DNA of 64,000 nt. It comes from Ktedonobacter sp. SOSP1-85 (lineage in GTDB: Bacteria > Chloroflexota > Ktedonobacteria > Ktedonobacterales > Ktedonobacteraceae). The stretch spans positions 969,501-1,033,500 of the forward strand of contig NZ_BNJI01000001.1 of assembly GCF_016587415.1 (NCBI RefSeq), given 5' to 3'. Shown here one piece after another: positions 55,159-63,979 of this stretch. The notes beneath the pieces are model-generated. The model saw only the letters and a program-made list of their open reading frames with translations. It made no database searches and had not been told where the DNA came from. The position numbers and the translations under genes were made by a program. Each line of letters begins with the position of its first letter. Position 1 is the stretch's first letter.

Positions 55159-55441
55159 TGAGCGCCACAGGCACGAAGATTCATGCAGCGGCCATGAAAC
55201 GGACTTAACATAGAAGCTGAACTATTATATAGCACGTCTGTGTTATTGCCTGGCTTATAAACATCATTAACACGTATTAAAATTCTCTATGAACTCCATA
55301 CTCATCCAAAGACATAAGTATTTTTGTAGCCTGTTTTAGTCTCTCATTCGTTTATGGAGTAGGGGAAGAAATGCCGCAGTTCATAGCAAGGCCCTCCCCT
55401 CTTTATCGCTCGCGATTACAGCATTCGAGATGGAGCAAAAC

Positions 55442-56089
55442 ATGTCACAACCACAAGCTATTATCTTTGACCTTGATGGTGTGTTAACTGATACCTCTGA
55501 ATATCACTACCAGGCCTGGAAACACCTGGCCGATGACGAGGGCATTCCCCTCACGCATGAAGAGAATGACGAGCATCTGCGCGGTGTGGGGCGCCGTGAA
55601 TCGTTGATGTATATCATCCGCGGTCATCAGTATTCCGAGGACCAGATCCAGGAGATGATGGAGCGCAAGAATCGCTACTATCACGCCCTCATTGAGCGCA
55701 TGACCCCCAAAGAGGTCGTGCCTGGCGGCGTGGCGCTCCTCGAAGAGATTAAAAGCGCGGGCATCAAAGTTGCGATTGCCTCCGCCAGCAAGAACTGTCG
55801 CCTGGTGCTTGACCGTCTGCAATTGACCAGCTACTTCGACGGTATCGCCGATGGCAACTGCGTGGTAAACGGCAAGCCCGCGCCCGACATCTTCGTCTAT
55901 GCCGCGGGACTCGTCAATGTGTTTACCCCCAACTGTATTGGTGTTGAGGATGCCGATGCTGGCATTCAAGCTATCAAGGCTGCGGGCATGAAGGCGGTCG
56001 CTATTGGACCCGCCTCACGCTTTCATGGCCCTGATAAGGTCCTCCCCACCATGGAGAATAAACACTTAAAAGACTTACTCGTTGAGTAA
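55442..56089 (+). CDS. pgmB: Beta-phosphoglucomutase
   Basis: 215 residues, HAD family. The catalytic nucleophile and acid Asp are in IFDLDGVLTDTSEYH, with the beta-PGM-specific HYQAWKHL cap segment. Further motifs are VAIASASKN, and VEDADAGIQAIKAAGM for the metal-binding acidic pair. It interconverts beta-glucose 1-phosphate and glucose 6-phosphate. The ATG at 55442 has GGAG 7 nt upstream and is preferred over the one at 55430. The following GH65 phosphorylase makes beta-glucose 1-phosphate, so the pair forms one pathway. Confidence 0.93.
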   Translation: MSQPQAIIFDLDGVLTDTSEYHYQAWKHLADDEGIPLTHEENDEHLRGVGRRESLMYIIRGHQYSEDQIQEMMERKNRYYHALIERMTPKEVVPGGVALLEEIKSAGIKVAIASASKNCRLVLDRLQLTSYFDGIADGNCVVNGKPAPDIFVYAAGLVNVFTPNCIGVEDADAGIQAIKAAGMKAVAIGPASRFHGPDKVLPTMENKHLKDLLVE

Positions 56090-56187
56090 CTATCATGACG
56101 TCTATAAGAGGAACCCAAAAAGCAACACAAGGGTATGTCTGCCACCCACATGGTAGGGATTGGTTAGGGAAAAGAAAGAGGATTTTC

Positions 56188-58374
56188 GTGAATCACTGGC
56201 ACATCAACGAGGACGCGTTCGATCCAACACTCAAAAAGGTGCTGAGCCAGGAAACCGTCTTTACGATTGGTAATGGCTATTTCTGCACACGTGGCACGTT
56301 CGAGGAAGGGTATCCTCGCAATAATCCCGCGACACTCCTCTATGGCGTCTTCGATCATATTCCCATCGCCAAGGAGGAACTCGCCAACGCCCCCGATTGG
56401 ACCTTGATCCAGCTCTTTCTCAACGGCGAACGCTTTCGCCTTGATCGCGGCACCATCTTAGATTATCATCGCTCGCTTGATCTTCGCCAGGGATTGCTCA
56501 AGAGCAACATCCTCTGGCGCAGTCCCGCTGGCATCGAAGTGCGCGTTACCAGCGAGCGTTTCGCCAGCCTTGACGATGAACATGTAGGCGCCATTCACTA
56601 TAGCGCTACCCTGGAACAAACGCCACAGGGCCAGCCCTGTGAAGTCGCTATCATCGCGACACTCAATACCGCCGAGGGCAACTACGACGTCATGCACCTG
56701 GAGACCGTCGACCAGGGCAACACCGATGACCTCCAATGGCTACATTGCGAGACCAAGAAGACGCTCGTACAGATTGTTATGGCCACGACCTTCCAGAGCG
56801 AGACACCCAACTTTAGCAAGGAGTTGCTCAACTCAGATATCGCACCCGCCATCCGCTACAACGGTACGCTCGAACCTGGGCAGACCTTCTCGGCCGATAA
56901 ACTGGTCGTGATCTATACCTCGCGGGATGCCACCGATGATCCCCGCACAGCAGCCATTCAGCATCTCCAGAAGCTCCAGTATGATATAGAGTTCCCGTAT
57001 GATCAGCTTCTCGCCAATAACCGCGAGGCCTGGAGTGCATTCTGGAATCGCGCTGACATTATCATTGAGGGCGACGAAAAGGCCCAGGTTGGAACACGTT
57101 ATAACCTGTATCAACTGCGCATCAACGTCTCCTCCCATGATAGTCGCTATAGCGTGGCAGCCAAGGGCATGACTGGCTTTGGCTATCGTGGACATGTCTT
57201 CCACGATACTGAAATCTTTATGCTGCCTTTCTATACCTTTGTCATGCCAGAGGTGGCACGCAACCTGCTGATCTATCGCTATCGCCTGCTTGATGCCGCG
57301 CGCCAGAAGGCGGCCAGTAATGGTTTCCAGGGCGCCCAATTCCCCTGGGAGAGTACCTTGAGTGGCGAGGAGACAACGCCTAGCTCCATCATTCATCCTG
57401 AAACGGGCGAGGTCATTCCCGTCCTCAATGGCTTTATCGAGATCCATATCACCGCCAGCATTGCCTATGCCACCTGGCGCTACTGGCGCGTGACCGGCGA
57501 TGATACTTTTATGGAGAAGTTTGGCGCCGAGATCCTGCTCAGTAGCGCTCTCTTCTGGGTCAGCCGCGTGGAAGAAGACCCTGAAAAAGGCGATTATGTG
57601 ATTACGGATGTGATCGGTCCCGATGAGTGGCACGAGCACGTTAACAACAACACCTTCACCAACTTCATGGCCCGGCAGAACATCAAATATGGCCTGGCAG
57701 CGTTGGAGTGGCTACAACAACATCACCCGGAGAAGGCGGAGCAGCTTGCACACCAGCTCGAACTGACAGAGCAAGACCTGGCACACTGGCACGAGGTGAG
57801 CAATAAAATTCGCCTCCCACGAGATCCTCAGACCAGCCTCTTTGAGCAGTTTGATGGCTTCTTTAATCTGGAGCCTCTCGATCAAAGCAAGTATCACGGT
57901 CGCAAGGATTCCTACCAGGGTCTTCTGGGCGTCCACGCGATCCAGAAGTACCGTATCATCAAACAGGCCGATGTGCTTATGCTGCTGACCATTCTCACCG
58001 AAGAGTTTGATGAGCAAACCAAGCGCGTCAACTGGAACTACTACTATCCCATCACCGATCATGACTATGGCTCCTCACTCACACCCGCGCTCCACGCCAT
58101 CCTGGCCAGCGAGCTCGATGAGACGCAAGCGGCCTACCAATTGCTGATGAAGGGCGTGCTGGTGGATATCGAGAACCTGCGTGGCAACACGCCAGAGGGG
58201 ATCCACGCGGCCAGCGCGGGCGCGGTCTGGCAAGCCATCATCTTTGGCTTCGCGGGCCTACGCATCAAAGACGACCAGATACACATCAATCCCCATCTCC
58301 CCAAACGTTGGACGCGCCTGGCCTTCACTGTTCAATTCAGAGGTCAGACCACGCCCTTTGATATCCATTCCTGA
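56188..58374 (+). CDS. GH65 disaccharide phosphorylase (maltose/kojibiose/trehalose type)
   Basis: About 728 residues. Family features: NHWHINEDAFDPTLKKVLSQ then TVFTIGNGYFCTRG at the N-terminus, the catalytic Glu in VIGPDEWHEHVNNN, and KQADVLMLLTILTEEFD near the C-terminal part of the barrel. These enzymes phosphorolyse an alpha-linked diglucoside with inversion, giving beta-glucose 1-phosphate and glucose. The GTG at 56188 with AGAGGA 5 nt upstream fits the family N-terminus better than the ATG at 56095, which would add 31 residues without a ribosome-binding site. Linkage specificity cannot be told by eye. Operon with pgmB. Confidence 0.88.
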   Translation: MNHWHINEDAFDPTLKKVLSQETVFTIGNGYFCTRGTFEEGYPRNNPATLLYGVFDHIPIAKEELANAPDWTLIQLFLNGERFRLDRGTILDYHRSLDLRQGLLKSNILWRSPAGIEVRVTSERFASLDDEHVGAIHYSATLEQTPQGQPCEVAIIATLNTAEGNYDVMHLETVDQGNTDDLQWLHCETKKTLVQIVMATTFQSETPNFSKELLNSDIAPAIRYNGTLEPGQTFSADKLVVIYTSRDATDDPRTAAIQHLQKLQYDIEFPYDQLLANNREAWSAFWNRADIIIEGDEKAQVGTRYNLYQLRINVSSHDSRYSVAAKGMTGFGYRGHVFHDTEIFMLPFYTFVMPEVARNLLIYRYRLLDAARQKAASNGFQGAQFPWESTLSGEETTPSSIIHPETGEVIPVLNGFIEIHITASIAYATWRYWRVTGDDTFMEKFGAEILLSSALFWVSRVEEDPEKGDYVITDVIGPDEWHEHVNNNTFTNFMARQNIKYGLAALEWLQQHHPEKAEQLAHQLELTEQDLAHWHEVSNKIRLPRDPQTSLFEQFDGFFNLEPLDQSKYHGRKDSYQGLLGVHAIQKYRIIKQADVLMLLTILTEEFDEQTKRVNWNYYYPITDHDYGSSLTPALHAILASELDETQAAYQLLMKGVLVDIENLRGNTPEGIHAASAGAVWQAIIFGFAGLRIKDDQIHINPHLPKRWTRLAFTVQFRGQTTPFDIHS

Positions 58375-58383
58375 AGCAAACGT

Positions 58384-58448
58384 TTGAGGTGAAGTAGGTG
58401 AGTGTGCTGCCGGCTTAGCCGGCAGCACACTCACCTACTTCACCTCAA
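58384..58448. terminator. Perfect hairpin, about 32-bp arms
   Basis: Arms 58384-58415 and 58417-58448 around one central base. It lies 10 nt after the GH65 stop. The tag GAGCGCCGCAGGCGCGA follows at 58458-58474. The stretch from there to the first tRNA has no gene. Confidence 0.65.
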
Positions 58449-58661
58449 TATCACCAGCGAGCGCCGCAGGCGCGAGAAGTGAAAAGCCAGCACAGATCGT
58501 GAAGCAAGCTTCTATGCATGAGCCTTCACAGCCGCCTCATGACTTTTCGAATACTGGAAGAAATAGCCTGGAAAACTCTTGACAACGGCCCCGCTATCAT
58601 GTATTATTCACACCGTGCTAAGTCGATGGCAGCGTACCTGCCCCGCAAGCATCAAAAGTCC

Positions 58662-58738
58662 GGCGCATTCGTCTAGTGGACTAGGACGCCGCCCTCTCAA
58701 GGCGGAGATCACGGGTTCGAATCCCGTATGCGCTACCA
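58662..58738 (+). tRNA. tRNA-Glu (CTC), copy 1
   Basis: Cloverleaf present: acceptor GGCGCAT/ATGCGCT, anticodon stem CCGCC/GGCGG with loop CTCTCAA (anticodon CTC), T arm CGGGTTCGAATCCCG and encoded CCA (58736-58738). Acceptor pair 1-72 is G-U. Confidence 0.97.
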
Positions 58739-58750
58739 TACGTTTCCCTG

Positions 58751-58782
58751 AGGCAAGGGAGAACCCCTTGTCTTCTTTTTTT
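58751..58782 (+). terminator. Intrinsic terminator after tRNA copy 1
   Basis: AGGCAAGGG (58751-58759) pairs with CCCTTGTCT (58765-58773), loop 5 nt, followed by a T-rich run (TCTTTTTTT). Confidence 0.7.
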
Positions 58783-58815
58783 GCTTGCACTAATCACCCA
58801 GTGGTGATACGCTCT

Positions 58816-58892
58816 GGCGCATTCGTCTAGTGGACTAGGACGCCGCCCTCTCAAGGCGGAGATCACGGGTTCGAATCCCGTATGCGCTACCA
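58816..58892 (+). tRNA. tRNA-Glu (CTC), copy 2
   Basis: Identical over all 77 nt to the copy 77 nt upstream, including the encoded CCA. A tandem duplication kept identical. Confidence 0.97.
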
Positions 58893-58902
58893 CTTCAATA
58901 AA

Positions 58903-58937
58903 CAAAGAGACAAGGGCATTAGTCCCTTGTCTCTTTG
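58903..58937 (+). terminator. Terminator hairpin after tRNA copy 2
   Basis: CAAAGAGACAAGGG (58903-58916) and CCCTTGTCTCTTTG (58924-58937) form a perfect 14-bp stem, loop 7 nt. Confidence 0.65.
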
Positions 58938-59059
58938 CTATGTATGGCAGATTTTGCTATATTTACTATGAGCTTTCCTGGGGAGGCATCTTCGGTTTTA
59001 CTCACCCGGTCTCCCCCATAACCAAAACCCAGGCCCTTGGAGGACTGAAAGGATCTCTT

Positions 59060-59440
59060 ATGTATAAAAAACTCTTATTTGTGATGGTTTGCCTCTCACT
59101 CTTCACCGTCATTATCGCCGCTTGTTCCATCAAAGAGCAGGTCGAAGCTAGCACCAAGGTAAAGATGGGCTCCGCCAACTTCATCGACACAACAGTGACC
59201 GTCAAAAAGGGTGATAGCATCGCCCTGGTCGATACCGTCAGTGGTCCCCATGTTATCACTAATGGTACCTGGCAGGGTAATAAAGCCAAAGCTGGAGCAG
59301 AGCCCGGAGCACCTAATATTGGCACTATTAACTTCGCGGGCAATGATTCGAAAAATATTGGGCCCTTCACAACCGCTGGCACCTTTGAGTTCTACTGTAC
59401 TATCCATCCAGGAATGAATTTAACGGTAAAAGTAGTCTAA
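59060..59440 (+). CDS. Cupredoxin-like lipoprotein
   Basis: 126 residues. Signal peptide with lipobox VIIAAC (Cys22), so it is anchored to the outer face of the membrane. The mature part is a plastocyanin/azurin-like fold: GSANFIDTTVTVKKGDSI, first copper ligand His in SGPHVITNG, and the Cys-x3-His-x2-Met set in YCTIHPGM. It should carry a type 1 copper and shuttle electrons. The ATG at 59060 has AAAGGA 6 nt upstream. Redox partner not seen in the window. Confidence 0.9.
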   Translation: MYKKLLFVMVCLSLFTVIIAACSIKEQVEASTKVKMGSANFIDTTVTVKKGDSIALVDTVSGPHVITNGTWQGNKAKAGAEPGAPNIGTINFAGNDSKNIGPFTTAGTFEFYCTIHPGMNLTVKVV

Positions 59441-59473
59441 GTCAGGCACTCCATCACAACACAAAAAGCATAG

Positions 59474-59534
59474 GTGGAATATCTTCTCTCCTCTTTGGGA
59501 TGCAAGATATTCCACTTTTCTTTTCCACAGAGCA
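59474..59534 (+). terminator. Terminator after the cupredoxin gene
   Basis: GTGGAATATCTT (59474-59485) pairs with AAGATATTCCAC (59514-59525), loop 28 nt, followed by TTTTCTTTTC. Confidence 0.55.
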
Positions 59535-59636
59535 TGCACTCTCCTCTTATGCATCTCTTCCAGATAAACCATGTTCTATCTAGTACTTTTATGGTACGTG
59601 CTACACAATTCTCACCATACACATCGTTTAGTATGT

Positions 59637-59642
59637 TATAAT
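59637..59642 (+). promoter_or_regulatory. Probable -10 box (TATAAT) for the lipoprotein gene
   Basis: TATAAT about 100 nt upstream of the start at 59744; no clear -35 box. It fits position and AT-rich context. Confidence 0.4.
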
Positions 59643-59743
59643 CACGAGAAAAATCTCCTGCGTCCCAGTTGAGCGCATAGCGCTCTTAAGAACTTGACTG
59701 CAACGTGCATATAAGCAAATTTAAAGATAAAGGTTAATGATTT

Positions 59744-60451
59744 ATGGATGCACCACATATACCAGCACCAGATCCAAACAAGCAGCCAAAACTTTCAGCG
59801 AGGGCCTCACTCTATTTCAAAGGCGCGGTCGTCCTCTTCCTCGTGATATTTACCACCATCATTGCCGCCTGTGGCGCACCTGATAATAGCATGAGCGCGA
59901 ACGAAAAGCCCCAGGTAACGGTCACCATCGATCCTAACCATATCCAGAAACAAGTTACCGCCTCGCCCACACCCGGCTACTGGTGCGGCGCCTGGGCCAC
60001 TCAGACCTCACCAGCCTATAACGCCGATCCCCAGCAACTGACCCTGGGCATCAATGCCAAGTTTACCAAGAATTCCGGTGGCAACCCCCAGGGCGTCGCA
60101 GGCGCTACGGCCACTGCCACCATCCACTGGGGCGATGGCTTAGACAGCACTGCCAGCGGCACAACCTCCAGCGACGGCCTCGTCGTTATCCCTATCTCCA
60201 CTGCCGGACATGAGAACGCGGTTGGAAAGACCTCTATCGTCACCATTGACTTTGCAGGACCCGACGACTCGCACTGCTCGGTCGGGCAGGATCGCGCGGC
60301 CTTCTTTAGCCTGGCCAAGCCAACTGTGACACCTTCTCCCTCGCCCACCCAATCAAGCAATCCAGGTGGTCCCGGCGGTCAGCCAACCGGCACCCCTAAG
60401 TTCTGCCCAACCTTCACAATACCTAACGTGACGCCCCCTGCCTGCCCATAA
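59744..60451 (+). CDS. Hypothetical lipoprotein with Ig-like domain
   Basis: 235 residues. After a basic N-terminal 26 residues comes a membrane helix (about 27-43) ending in lipobox TIIAAC. The mature part has four Cys residues and a likely beta-sandwich (QLTLGINAKFTKN, GATATATIHWGDGLDSTAS, KTSIVTIDFAGPDDSHCS), ending in a Pro/Thr/Ser/Gly tail. I recognise no specific family; a surface or spacer protein is likely. Same lipobox style as the cupredoxin upstream. Confidence 0.65.
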   Translation: MDAPHIPAPDPNKQPKLSARASLYFKGAVVLFLVIFTTIIAACGAPDNSMSANEKPQVTVTIDPNHIQKQVTASPTPGYWCGAWATQTSPAYNADPQQLTLGINAKFTKNSGGNPQGVAGATATATIHWGDGLDSTASGTTSSDGLVVIPISTAGHENAVGKTSIVTIDFAGPDDSHCSVGQDRAAFFSLAKPTVTPSPSPTQSSNPGGPGGQPTGTPKFCPTFTIPNVTPPACP

Positions 60452-60466
60452 GCAATATGGGGTATT

Positions 60467-60531
60467 AAAGCGTAGCACACAAAAGCAAGCATTGTCGCAT
60501 TGACAATGCTTGCTTTTGTGTGCTACGCTTT
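60467..60531 (+). terminator. Perfect hairpin, 30-bp stem, with T-run
   Basis: Arms 60467-60496 and 60502-60531, loop GCATT. Unlike the other long hairpins here it is followed by several T residues, so it fits an intrinsic terminator. A CTCGCT/AGCGAG dyad follows near 60573-60588. The gap up to 61055 (about 520 nt) has no gene or clear promoter. Confidence 0.65.
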
Positions 60532-61055
60532 TTTAGGCTGCACGAACCTCCTTTTTAAGGCTTTTTCTCTCGCTCGTCAGCGAGTAAGAACGCTCAAAAA
60601 GTAGGGCGCAACCTCCTAACGAGAGGCCAGTTTGTCAATCGCTCGATCCCTATTTCTCTGTGTTTCAATGTATTTCTTTCACTACACTCAGGCTCCTCTG
60701 GCTTCTCCTTGTGCATTTTTCGTATGGAAACCCGGCCCCACATCTATAAGTGGGATAAAAGGGCAGTTGACGTTTAACCTGTCATAGCTCAACACTATGT
60801 TACATCTACCTGTAGCAATTGTGCTGCACACTGTAGCCTGAAGGGTTCGTTCTAGGCCAATCCTGTACACTAATAGCAGGTCCTACACGACATAGTCATC
60901 CCTGTTTCTAGACGAAAAACATGCCTTACTCCTGAGTAGCCTCCGGGCTGCTCACTCTCGATATCGTTCTATATGTTCGCAGACTTTGTACACTTGTGTC
61001 TATGCGCTCCAGATACCTGGCGCACACACAACTAGACTCAGATGGAGGACCATCG

Positions 61056-61565
61056 ATGGCGATGAAACGCGCAATCACAGTCACGGTAAACGGGAAACAG
61101 TATCACTCTGAGGTCGAGCCTCGCACACTCCTGGTTCACTACCTGCGTGATGCCCTCGACCTTACCGGCACCCATGTCGGCTGTAACACTTCTCAATGTG
61201 GCGCTTGCATCGTACATGTCAATGGAGAAGCGGTTAAATCATGTACCGTCCTGGCAGTCCAGGCCGATGAATGCGAGGTCACAACAATTGAGGGCCTGGC
61301 CCCCAGCGAGGACAATCTCCATCCCATTCAGGAGGCCTTCTGGGAGAAACATGGCCTGCAATGCGGCTTCTGCACACCAGGCATGATCATGGCCACCGCC
61401 CAGCTCCTCAAGCGGAATCCTCATCCCTCCGAGGAAGAGATTCGCAAGGGTCTGGAAGGCAACATCTGTCGCTGCACCGGCTACCAGAACATTGTACGCG
61501 CCGTCCAGGCCGCCGCTGAAGCCCTGGATGCTCGGGCCTCGCAGCCGGTGAGCACAGGCGACTAG
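61056..61565 (+). CDS. [2Fe-2S] small subunit of a molybdenum hydroxylase (CO dehydrogenase/xanthine oxidase family)
   Basis: 169 residues. Two [2Fe-2S] sites: plant-type ferredoxin motif [15 protein letters not shown] then SC near residues 44-69, and helical [10 protein letters not shown] with [12 protein letters not shown]. It passes electrons from the molybdenum cofactor to FAD. The ATG at 61056 has GGAGGA 7 nt upstream. The large subunit follows after 71 nt. Often named coxS, but the large subunit here is not CO-type. Confidence 0.92.
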   Translation: MAMKRAITVTVNGKQYHSEVEPRTLLVHYLRDALDLTGTHVGCNTSQCGACIVHVNGEAVKSCTVLAVQADECEVTTIEGLAPSEDNLHPIQEAFWEKHGLQCGFCTPGMIMATAQLLKRNPHPSEEEIRKGLEGNICRCTGYQNIVRAVQAAAEALDARASQPVSTGD

Positions 61566-61636
61566 GACCTCTTTTCACACCGCTCTCAGGCCCATCGCGT
61601 TGCGTTTCTCATAGTGGAGAAAGGATGTAACTATTT

Positions 61637-63976
61637 ATGGGTATTGCTTCTATGCTTGGTACGTCAATTAAACGACGTGAAGACCCCAGGCTGATCACCG
61701 GCCAGGCTACCTATGTGGATGACATTAAACTCCCAGGGACGCTCCATATGGCCGTTGTGCGCAGTCCGTATGGTCACGCCCGCATTCTTAGCATTGATAC
61801 GTCAGCAGCCCTGAAACATCCTGGCGTCGTCGCCGTTTATACCGCTGAAGATATTAAAGGCAAAGTGGGCAATGTTCCAATCGCGGTTCCCGTGGGCCAT
61901 ATCGTCAATGGCATGGGTGTACGCGGACCACTCGCGGAAGGCAAGGTACGCTTCTACGGCGACCCGGTGGCGGTCGTTGTTGCAGAGAACACCTATATTG
62001 CCCGCGATGCCGCCGACCTGGTCGAGGTGGACTATGATCCCCTCCCCGCAGCCATTGATATCGAGAAGGCCATGCAACCTGGCGCCCCCTTGCTCTACGA
62101 AGAGTTTGGGACGAATGTGGCTCAGAATGTGAAGCCGCCCACCGATGAGATCGACAAAGTCTTCGCCGAGACTGAGGCCAATGGTGGCATCACGCTGAAA
62201 TTCCGCCTGGTCAATCAACGCCTCGCCCCCGCCTCGATGGAGACTCGTGGTGTGCTCGCGGAATACCGTAAGGCGAATAAGACGCTGACTGTCTGGAGTT
62301 CTTCGCAAATTCCCCACCTGTTGCGCAACATTCTGGCCTCTCAGTTGAATCTCCCGCAACACCAGTTGCGTGTGATCGTGCCAGAGGTAGGAGGCGGCTT
62401 TGGCTCCAAACTCAATGTCTATCCCGAGGAGACGCTGGCGGCCTATATCAGCATGCAGCTCGGACGCCCCATCAAGTGGATCGAGGATCGCAGCGAGAAC
62501 CTGGCCACTACAGTCCATGGACGCGACCAGGTCGATTATGTAGAAGTTGCCGCGACGCGTGAGGGCAAGGTCACCGGCCTCAAGGTCCATGGCATCTCTG
62601 ACCTGGGAGCCTATAGCCAGCTCTTTACGGATGTGATCATGACCGCCTTTGGCTTCCCCGTCGCTGGCGGCTCCTATGATATTCCCCACGTCTATCTCAG
62701 TAGCGATGTCGTCTTTACCAACAAGGTACCGACCGATGCCTACCGTGGCGCCGGTCGACCCGAGGCGACCTATGTGGCCGAGCGTGCCATGGATATGGTA
62801 GCGTACACTCTGCATAAAGATCCCACCGAGATCCGCCTGCTCAACTTCGTCAAGCCGGAACAGTTCCCCTACAAGTCTGCGACAGGTGCCGTCTACGACT
62901 CTGGCAACTATCAGGGCGCGCTTGAGAAGGCCATGGATATCATTGGCTATAAAGAGCTACGCGAGGAGCAGAAACGCAAGCGAGCCGCTGGCAAGTTTAT
63001 GGGCATCGGCATCTCATCCTACATTGAGATCTGCGGCTTCGGACCCAAGGGCTCCGCACCTGTGGGCCTCTATGAGAGCGCGCGCGTACGCGTTGAGCAA
63101 AACGGGACCGCTATGGTCTATACCGGGGCATCTCCGCATGGACAGGGCGAGGAGACGACCTTCGCACAGATCGTGGCCGACGAGTTTAGCATTCCTGTTG
63201 AAAACGTCATGATCCTGCATGGCGATACCGACTCTACACCCGAGGGACGCGGCACCTATGGCAGCCGCACCACCGCCGTCGGTGGTTCAGCCGTCTTCAA
63301 CGCCGTACAGAAGCTTAAAGAGAAGATGAAGCTCATCGCCTCACATATGCTGGAGGCCAGCCCTGGAGACATCTCGCTTGAAGATGGGAAGTTTAGCGTC
63401 GCTGGTTCCCCACAGAAGGCCGTCTCCTTCGCCGAGGTGGCCGCGGTGGCGCATACCTCAAATACGCTCGCCCCTGGCATCGAGCCTGGCCTGGAGACAA
63501 CCGTCTTCTTCGAGCCTGATGCCTGTGTCTTCCCCTTCGGTACGCATATCTGCGTCGTCGAGATCGATCAGGAGACCGGCGAGCCGCAGATTACACGCTT
63601 CGTGGCCGTGGATGACTGTGGACGCCAGCTCAATCCGATGCTCGTTCAGGGCCAGATTCACGGCGGACTTGCCCAGGGTATTGGGCAAGCGCTGTGGGAG
63701 AGTGTAGAATACAGTGAGGATGGACAGCTCCTCACCGCGACCTTTATGGATTACGCGATGCCCGCCGCTGAGGGCTTCCCACCCTTTGAACTCGATCACA
63801 CCGTCACACCCAGCCCGGTCAATCCCCTGGGCGTCAAAGGGGTCGGTGAGGCTGGCACCATTGGCTCGACGCCCGCGGTCGCTGCCGCTATCGCGGACGC
63901 GCTCAACGTCGACCACATTGATATGCCCTATAAACCCGAAAAGTTGTGGAAGATCATCCACCGCCAACAAGGATAA
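61637..63976 (+). CDS. Molybdopterin-binding large subunit, aldehyde/xanthine oxidase family (form-II cox-like)
   Basis: 779 residues. N-terminal RREDPRLITGQATYVDDIKL, cofactor motifs VGGGFGSKLNVYPEE, HGQGEETTFAQI and GTYGSRTTAVGGSA, and the catalytic Glu in GVGEAGTIGSTP. The active-site loop reads AYRGAGR at 368-374; true form-I CO dehydrogenase has AYRCSFR, with the Cu-binding Cys. So it belongs to the form-II group, whose substrates are mostly unknown. The FAD (middle) subunit is not seen and may lie beyond the window. Confidence 0.9.
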   Translation: MGIASMLGTSIKRREDPRLITGQATYVDDIKLPGTLHMAVVRSPYGHARILSIDTSAALKHPGVVAVYTAEDIKGKVGNVPIAVPVGHIVNGMGVRGPLAEGKVRFYGDPVAVVVAENTYIARDAADLVEVDYDPLPAAIDIEKAMQPGAPLLYEEFGTNVAQNVKPPTDEIDKVFAETEANGGITLKFRLVNQRLAPASMETRGVLAEYRKANKTLTVWSSSQIPHLLRNILASQLNLPQHQLRVIVPEVGGGFGSKLNVYPEETLAAYISMQLGRPIKWIEDRSENLATTVHGRDQVDYVEVAATREGKVTGLKVHGISDLGAYSQLFTDVIMTAFGFPVAGGSYDIPHVYLSSDVVFTNKVPTDAYRGAGRPEATYVAERAMDMVAYTLHKDPTEIRLLNFVKPEQFPYKSATGAVYDSGNYQGALEKAMDIIGYKELREEQKRKRAAGKFMGIGISSYIEICGFGPKGSAPVGLYESARVRVEQNGTAMVYTGASPHGQGEETTFAQIVADEFSIPVENVMILHGDTDSTPEGRGTYGSRTTAVGGSAVFNAVQKLKEKMKLIASHMLEASPGDISLEDGKFSVAGSPQKAVSFAEVAAVAHTSNTLAPGIEPGLETTVFFEPDACVFPFGTHICVVEIDQETGEPQITRFVAVDDCGRQLNPMLVQGQIHGGLAQGIGQALWESVEYSEDGQLLTATFMDYAMPAAEGFPPFELDHTVTPSPVNPLGVKGVGEAGTIGSTPAVAAAIADALNVDHIDMPYKPEKLWKIIHRQQG

Positions 63977-63979
63977 AGC

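Noticed and set aside
56833..57639. 268-codon minus-strand frame inside the GH65 gene
   Set aside because: Antisense to a conserved enzyme, no recognisable domain.
58662..58892. Two identical 77-bp repeats with a 77-bp spacer, CRISPR-like at first sight
   Set aside because: The repeats fold as complete tRNA-Glu genes, and there are only two.
61802..62815. 337-codon minus-strand frame inside the large-subunit gene
   Set aside because: Antisense shadow caused by GC-biased codon use; the sense strand is a conserved molybdenum hydroxylase.
61056..63976. Aerobic CO dehydrogenase (coxSL)
   Set aside because: The active-site loop is AYRGAGR, not the Cys-containing form-I loop.
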